Notes under the pieces: generated by a model
What the model was told of the DNA's origin: nothing
Databases searched by the model: none
Seen by the model: the letters and a program-made list of their open reading frames with translations, nothing else
From: Marinomonas profundi
GTDB lineage: Bacteria > Pseudomonadota > Gammaproteobacteria > Pseudomonadales > Marinomonadaceae
Length of the DNA stretch: 64,000 nucleotides
Assembly: GCF_020694005.1 (NCBI RefSeq)
Contig: NZ_CP073013.1
Location: 2,490,578-2,554,577 of the forward strand
Direction of reading: 5' to 3'
Program-made: the position numbers and the translations under genes
In this document: piece after piece, positions 60,013-64,000 of the stretch
How the letters are laid out: every line of letters starts with the position of its first letter
Position numbering within the stretch: the stretch's first letter is position 1

Positions 60013-60069
60013 TAAAATTTTGGTAGCGGGCTGGCTGTCAAAATAACTGAATGAAAAACGGAGAGAAGC

Positions 60070-61884
60070 ATGAATCCGATTGTTGCTAAGGTAACGAACG
60101 ACATCATTGAACGAAGCAAAACCTTGCGCGAGCAATATCTTAAAGATATGCGAAAAGCGCAGGAGCAAGGGCCGCATCGTGGAAAGTTATCCTGCGGCAA
60201 CTTGGCGCATGGCTTCGCGGCATGTCAACCACAAGAAAAGCAAAAACTGACGCTAATGGAAGAAGCGAATATTGGTATTGTGTCTTCTTATAACGACATG
60301 CTGTCCGCGCATCAACCTTACGAACATTATCCTGATCAAATTCGTTCTGCCATTCGTGAAATGGGCTCTGTGGCACAATTCGCTGGCGGTGTTCCCGCTA
60401 TGTGCGATGGTGTTACCCAAGGTCAAGATGGCATGGAACTGAGTTTATTCAGCCGTGACAATATTGCACAAGGTGCGGCGATTGCGCTTTCTCATAATAT
60501 GTTTGATGCGGCCATTTATTTGGGTATCTGTGACAAAATCGTTCCTGGTTTACTGATTGCGGCATTGCGTTTCGGTCACTTACCCGCCTTGTTTATTCCA
60601 GCTGGCCCTATGCGTTCAGGGATTACCAATGCGGCGAAAGCGGCGGTTCGTCAGCGTTATGCCCAAGGTCAAGCGTCCCGTGAAGAATTGCTTGAGGCCG
60701 AAGCAGCGTCTTATCACAGTGCCGGTACGTGTACGTTTTATGGTACAGCGAACTCGAATCAGTTGTTGGTCGAAATAATGGGCTTACAACTGCCGGGTTC
60801 TTCTTTTGTTAACCCTGATGATCCATTGCGTGGCGCATTAACCAAGTATGCTTCCCAGTTGTCGACTAAGATCACGGCGTTGGGACGAGATTACCGACCT
60901 TTGTACGAAATAGTCGATGAACGCAGCATTGTTAACTCGATTGTTGGGTTGTTGGCAACTGGCGGTTCAACGAACCATACGATGCATATTGTGGCTTACG
61001 CTCGTGCCGCTGGCATTATTATCACGTGGGATGATTTTTCAGCCCTGTCTAAAGTGGTGCCATCGTTGACTAAAATTTATCCGAATGGCCAAGCGGATAT
61101 TAACCATTTTCATGCCGCTGGTGGTATGGCGTTTTTGGTGAAGCAGTTGCTGAAAGGCGGCTTGGTGCATGAAGACGTGAATACCATCATGGGCAAAGGT
61201 TTGACGCACTATACCAAAGAACCTTTCTTGGAAGGTGATGAGTTGGTATGGCGCGATGGCCAATCTGAAAGCTTGGATATGAGCGTTATTCGACCTATTG
61301 ATAATCCGTTTAGCAAAGAAGGTGGGCTGTCTTTATTAAAAGGTAATCTTGGCCGTTCGGTGATTAAAGTCTCAGCGGTGAAAGATGAAAATAAGATTAT
61401 CGAAGCGCCCGCTGTGGTCTTTCATAGCCAAAACGCCTTGGCGGATGCCATTGCAAGTGGCGAATTGAAACGAGACTGTGTGGCGGTTGTGCGTTTTCAA
61501 GGGCCTAAAGCGATTGGCATGCCTGAGCTGCATAAGTTAACGCCGTATCTTGGTAATTTGCAGGATCAAGGTTATCGCGTGGCTTTGGTAACGGATGGTC
61601 GTATGTCTGGCGCGTCTGGTAAGGTGCCTGCGGCGATTCATTTGACGCCAGAAGCCTTGGCGGGCGGTCTGATTGCTAAGATCCAAGATGGCGACCTGAT
61701 TCGTTTGGATGCAATCGAAGGGACATTGTCTTTGTTGATTTCAGACGCAGAGCTGAATAAGCGTGAAGCGGCTCAGCAAGATTTAACCGACTCTCATCAA
61801 GGTATGGGGCGTGAATTATTTAGCGCTCAACGTATTTTAGTAAGCGGCGCTGAGCAAGGCGCTTGTAGTTTATTTAATGATTAA
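60070..61884 (+). CDS. edd: 6-Phosphogluconate dehydratase
   Basis: Edd makes 2-keto-3-deoxy-6-phosphogluconate in the Entner-Doudoroff pathway. The 604-residue product is of usual length for the IlvD/Edd family. Cluster-binding cysteines and substrate segments are seen in [34 protein letters not shown] and [15 protein letters not shown], and the family signatures [14 protein letters not shown] and [16 protein letters not shown] are intact. ATG 60070 follows GGAGAGAAG. eda does not follow directly. Confidence 0.96.
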   Translation: MNPIVAKVTNDIIERSKTLREQYLKDMRKAQEQGPHRGKLSCGNLAHGFAACQPQEKQKLTLMEEANIGIVSSYNDMLSAHQPYEHYPDQIRSAIREMGSVAQFAGGVPAMCDGVTQGQDGMELSLFSRDNIAQGAAIALSHNMFDAAIYLGICDKIVPGLLIAALRFGHLPALFIPAGPMRSGITNAAKAAVRQRYAQGQASREELLEAEAASYHSAGTCTFYGTANSNQLLVEIMGLQLPGSSFVNPDDPLRGALTKYASQLSTKITALGRDYRPLYEIVDERSIVNSIVGLLATGGSTNHTMHIVAYARAAGIIITWDDFSALSKVVPSLTKIYPNGQADINHFHAAGGMAFLVKQLLKGGLVHEDVNTIMGKGLTHYTKEPFLEGDELVWRDGQSESLDMSVIRPIDNPFSKEGGLSLLKGNLGRSVIKVSAVKDENKIIEAPAVVFHSQNALADAIASGELKRDCVAVVRFQGPKAIGMPELHKLTPYLGNLQDQGYRVALVTDGRMSGASGKVPAAIHLTPEALAGGLIAKIQDGDLIRLDAIEGTLSLLISDAELNKREAAQQDLTDSHQGMGRELFSAQRILVSGAEQGACSLFND

Positions 61885-61929
61885 ACCTTTCCTCTGACTA
61901 CTAACATTCTTGTTAGTAAATGGTGTTTA

Positions 61930-61957
61930 GGGGCTTGTTTCAAGCCCCATTTTTTTG
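61930..61957 (+). terminator. Terminator of edd
   Basis: GGGGCTTG-TTT-CAAGCCCC followed by ATTTTTTT. A strong intrinsic terminator. Confidence 0.93.
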
Positions 61958-61970
61958 TCTAAAATTTACC

Positions 61971-62074
61971 CACTCTTGCACTCTTGCACTCTTGCACTCT
62001 TGCACTCTTGCACTCTTGCACTCTTGCACTCTTGCACTCTTGCACTCTTGCACTCTTGCACTCTTGCACTCTTG
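61971..62074. repeat. Octamer tandem repeat, 13 copies of CACTCTTG
   Basis: Thirteen perfect copies of CACTCTTG. Open frames that cross it on both strands are by-products of the repeat. Confidence 0.98.
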
Positions 62075-62100
62075 TATTTTCTTCGGCTCTTAGGTTTTCC

Positions 62101-62211
62101 TTTGCTGGTTTGCTGGTTTGCTGGTTTGCTGGTTTGCTGGTTTGCTGGTTTGCTGGTTTGCTGGTTTGCTGGTTTGCTGGTTTGCTGGTTTGCTGGTTTG
62201 CTGGTTTGCTG
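62101..62211. repeat. Octamer tandem repeat, 13 full copies of TTTGCTGG
   Basis: Thirteen perfect copies of TTTGCTGG plus a partial one, 26 bp after the CACTCTTG array. Same unit length and same number of full copies but unrelated sequence. Confidence 0.98.
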
Positions 62212-62280
62212 CTTTCGTTCGCTATTTGAGTTGGGTGGCGGGAGTGGTGAAAAATCCATGGTGTCTTGTCAAAATGTATA

Positions 62281-62318
62281 AAAAAGGCCCGAATCGGGGT
62301 GGATTCGGGCCTTTTAAC
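62281..62318. terminator. Bidirectional terminator before putP
   Basis: AAAAGGCCCGAATC and GATTCGGGCCTTTT form a long stem with A/T runs on both sides, between the edd side and putP. Confidence 0.92.
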
Positions 62319-62386
62319 CATGAACTCAGTGAGCTTATGGTTTAGTCACTTGGTGACTTGTTTCTTATCGCTTAGCTTTTTATGGC

Positions 62387-63883
62387 TTAGTCCATAGTCT
62401 CTAACGCTTTTTCGTATTCATCAAAAGACTCTGTAACCGATTCTTCTGGTGCGCCAGTGGCTAGGCTGAATACAAAAATGGCGATGGTTGAGAAAACAAA
62501 GCCAGGAACAATTTCATATAAATCGAAAATGCCGCCGGTTAACTGTTTCCATACCACTACGGTTACACCACCGACAATGATGCCCGCTAGAGCGCCGTTG
62601 CGGTTCATGTTACGCCAGAATAAGCTTAGGAGAATGGCTGGGCCGAACGCCGCGCCAAAACCAGCCCAAGCGTAAGATACCAAGCCAAGCACGGAGCTTT
62701 CAGGGTTCAGGGCAAGTATTAATGCAATGATCGAAATCGCCACAACGGCAAAGCGTCCAACATTGACGATTTGTTGTTGGCTGGCTTCTCTGTTAAACAA
62801 TTGCTTGTAAAAATCTTCTGCAAGCGCGGAGGACGATACTAGTAATTGAGAATCCGCTGTACTCATGATGGCGGCAAGAATAGCGGCCAACAAAATACCG
62901 GCGATAACAGGATGGAATACGGCATTAACCAAGATCATAAAGATTTTTTCTGGATCGGCTAGGTTGCCAGCCATATTCATGTCTACGTAGTTCATCCCAA
63001 CTAGGCCGACAAGCAAAGCGCCTGCCATAGAGATAAAGGTCCAAATAACGGCAATACGACGCGCTGTTTTAATGCCTTTATTGGAACGAGACGCTTTAAA
63101 ACGGGCCAAGATATGCGGTTGACCAAAGTAACCCAGTCCCCATGCTACCAAAGAAAGGATGGCGATGGCGCTCAGTGGTTCGCCGCTAACGCTGGTCCAG
63201 ATATTGAGTAACTCAGGGTTTTTTGCGGTTAGCGCACCAGAAAGGTCTGACCAGCCGCCTTCAATTGCAACAAGTGGCACGATCACCAAGGCGGCACTCA
63301 TCATTAGGCCTTGTATAAGGTCTGTCCAGGCCACAGCGAGGAAGCCGCCAAACAAGGTGTAAGATACAACGCACACAGTGCCAAGAATGACAGCGTAGGT
63401 GTAGTCTAAACCAAATACGGTTTCAAACAATTTGCCGCCAGCCACTAAACCTGAACTGGTGTAAAACAAGAAGAATAGCAGGATGAAAACGGCTGAAATA
63501 GTTTGAATAAGCTTGGATTTATCATTGAAGCGCTTGGATAGGAAATCTGGAAGCGTCAGTGCATTGTCGGTTTTAATGCTGTAAGTACGTAGACGTTTGG
63601 CGCAAATTAGCCAGTTTAGCCAGGTGCCGACAAATAGGCCGCCAGCAATCCAGATGGCTTCCATACCAGCGGCAAACGCATAGCCTGGTAAGCCGAGTAA
63701 TAACCAACCACTCATGTCTGAGGCGCCTGCCGATATGGCAGTAGGCCAAGGGCCTAAAGAGCGTCCACCCAGAAAATAGTCCTCGGAGCTGGAAGTGCGT
63801 CGATAGGCGTATAGCCCAATGCCTAACATAACCACTAGATAGGCTAAGAATGTAAAGCTGATCGCAAGGCTGTTTTCTATCAT
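62387..63883 (-). CDS. putP: Sodium/proline symporter PutP
   Basis: PutP imports proline with sodium. The 498-residue product is a polytopic membrane protein of the SSS family. N-terminal segments are SFTFLAYLVVMLGIGLYAYR and SEDYFLGGRSLGPWPTAISA, then GASDMSGWLLLGLPGYAF with the conserved Ser-Gly-Trp region near residue 55, and LVAWGLGYFGQPHILARFKA. I chose ATG 63883 after GAGGGGA rather than a TTG 19 codons upstream. Proline is also an osmoprotectant in marine bacteria. putA is not in the window. Confidence 0.95.
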   Translation of the reverse strand: MIENSLAISFTFLAYLVVMLGIGLYAYRRTSSSEDYFLGGRSLGPWPTAISAGASDMSGWLLLGLPGYAFAAGMEAIWIAGGLFVGTWLNWLICAKRLRTYSIKTDNALTLPDFLSKRFNDKSKLIQTISAVFILLFFLFYTSSGLVAGGKLFETVFGLDYTYAVILGTVCVVSYTLFGGFLAVAWTDLIQGLMMSAALVIVPLVAIEGGWSDLSGALTAKNPELLNIWTSVSGEPLSAIAILSLVAWGLGYFGQPHILARFKASRSNKGIKTARRIAVIWTFISMAGALLVGLVGMNYVDMNMAGNLADPEKIFMILVNAVFHPVIAGILLAAILAAIMSTADSQLLVSSSALAEDFYKQLFNREASQQQIVNVGRFAVVAISIIALILALNPESSVLGLVSYAWAGFGAAFGPAILLSLFWRNMNRNGALAGIIVGGVTVVVWKQLTGGIFDLYEIVPGFVFSTIAIFVFSLATGAPEESVTESFDEYEKALETMD

Positions 63884-64000
63884 TGTTATTGTCCCCTCGT
63901 TAACATTTTTCGGATGACGTCTTTTTTCTATATTAAGCAATAAACCAAAAAAGTGTTATTTTGGCATTACGATCACTTGCTATCCTTTGCTGATGGAAAA
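63884..64000. other. Region upstream of putP
   Basis: AT-rich sequence up to the window end; the putP promoter should be here but I cannot fix it. Confidence 0.4.

Larger units (their letters stand above)
59688..60069. promoter_or_regulatory. Divergent gapA/edd promoter region
   Basis: A 380-bp AT-rich region with no gene. Two HexR-type palindromes lie in its edd-side half (59927-59941 and 59998-60012). Confidence 0.75.

Noticed and set aside
61955..62345. Open frames across the CACTCTTG and TTTGCTGG arrays on both strands
   Set aside because: Produced by octamers without stop codons; low-complexity translation such as repeated Leu-Val-Cys-Trp.

Overview
The window reads as chromosome from a marine gammaproteobacterium. 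Flagellar genes, a pseudaminic-acid pathway, HexR-type operators at gap/edd, a PutP symporter and a type I-F CRISPR-Cas locus together fit Oceanospirillaceae, most likely Marinomonas. That assignment is inference from gene content; no rRNA or other marker is present.

Layout. 1-17283: late flagellar genes flgG-H-I-J, flgK-L, a degenerate HD-GYP protein, two flagellins (each behind a sigma-28 promoter), flaG, fliD, fliS, a fliT-like gene and a Maf-type flagellin glycosyltransferase. 17292-22256: pseudaminic acid synthesis (pseI, pseG; opposite strand pseB-C-F), which supplies the sugar that Maf is expected to put on flagellin; pseH is not here. 22455-30278: housekeeping genes (tag, nudF-yqiB-yqiA-parE, a UPF0149 gene, an aromatic aminotransferase, a methyltransferase). 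30279-30720: a cluster of small palindromic repeats marking the edge of a defence region. 30721-53830: a WYL regulator, a DinD/BRO-like gene inserted between two copies of the WYL gene's 3' end, cas1, cas2-3, a small unknown gene, csy1-csy2-csy3-csy4, a leader with a boxA-like element, and a very large CRISPR array (206 repeats, 205 spacers). 53831-64000: an Lrp-family regulator, purEK, pyk-mgsA, gapA, edd, two octamer tandem repeats and putP.

The main discovery candidate lies between cas2-3 and csy1. On the minus strand, 37071-37159 holds two degenerate copies of the CRISPR repeat whose stems are kept by compensatory base changes, separated by exactly 32 nt. The guide matches, over its PAM-side 22 nt with a single mismatch at position 6, a site at 37201-37222 flanked by a 5'-CC PAM. 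That site lies just upstream of a small unknown gene that leads into the csy operon. The last 10 nt of the guide do not match. This is the design expected for a crRNA-like regulator that lets the Csy complex bind but not destroy its own locus: cas autoregulation, or a CreTA-like guard if the small gene is toxic. A matching sigma-70 promoter places the RNA start at the base of the first hairpin.

The main array is a readable record. Two pairs of overlapping spacers each expose a CC in front of the downstream protospacer, so the PAM can be read from the array itself. Other spacers are slipped by 1 nt, exactly duplicated, duplicated as a three-spacer block, or derived from homologous versions of the same target. 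Two spacers carry intrinsic-terminator-like hairpins. The last six repeats show stepwise replacement of an older repeat whose hairpin is in a different register.

A separate observation concerns the flagellar genes: the start of the first flagellin transcript is complementary over 23 nt to the leader of flgI, ending inside its ribosome binding site.
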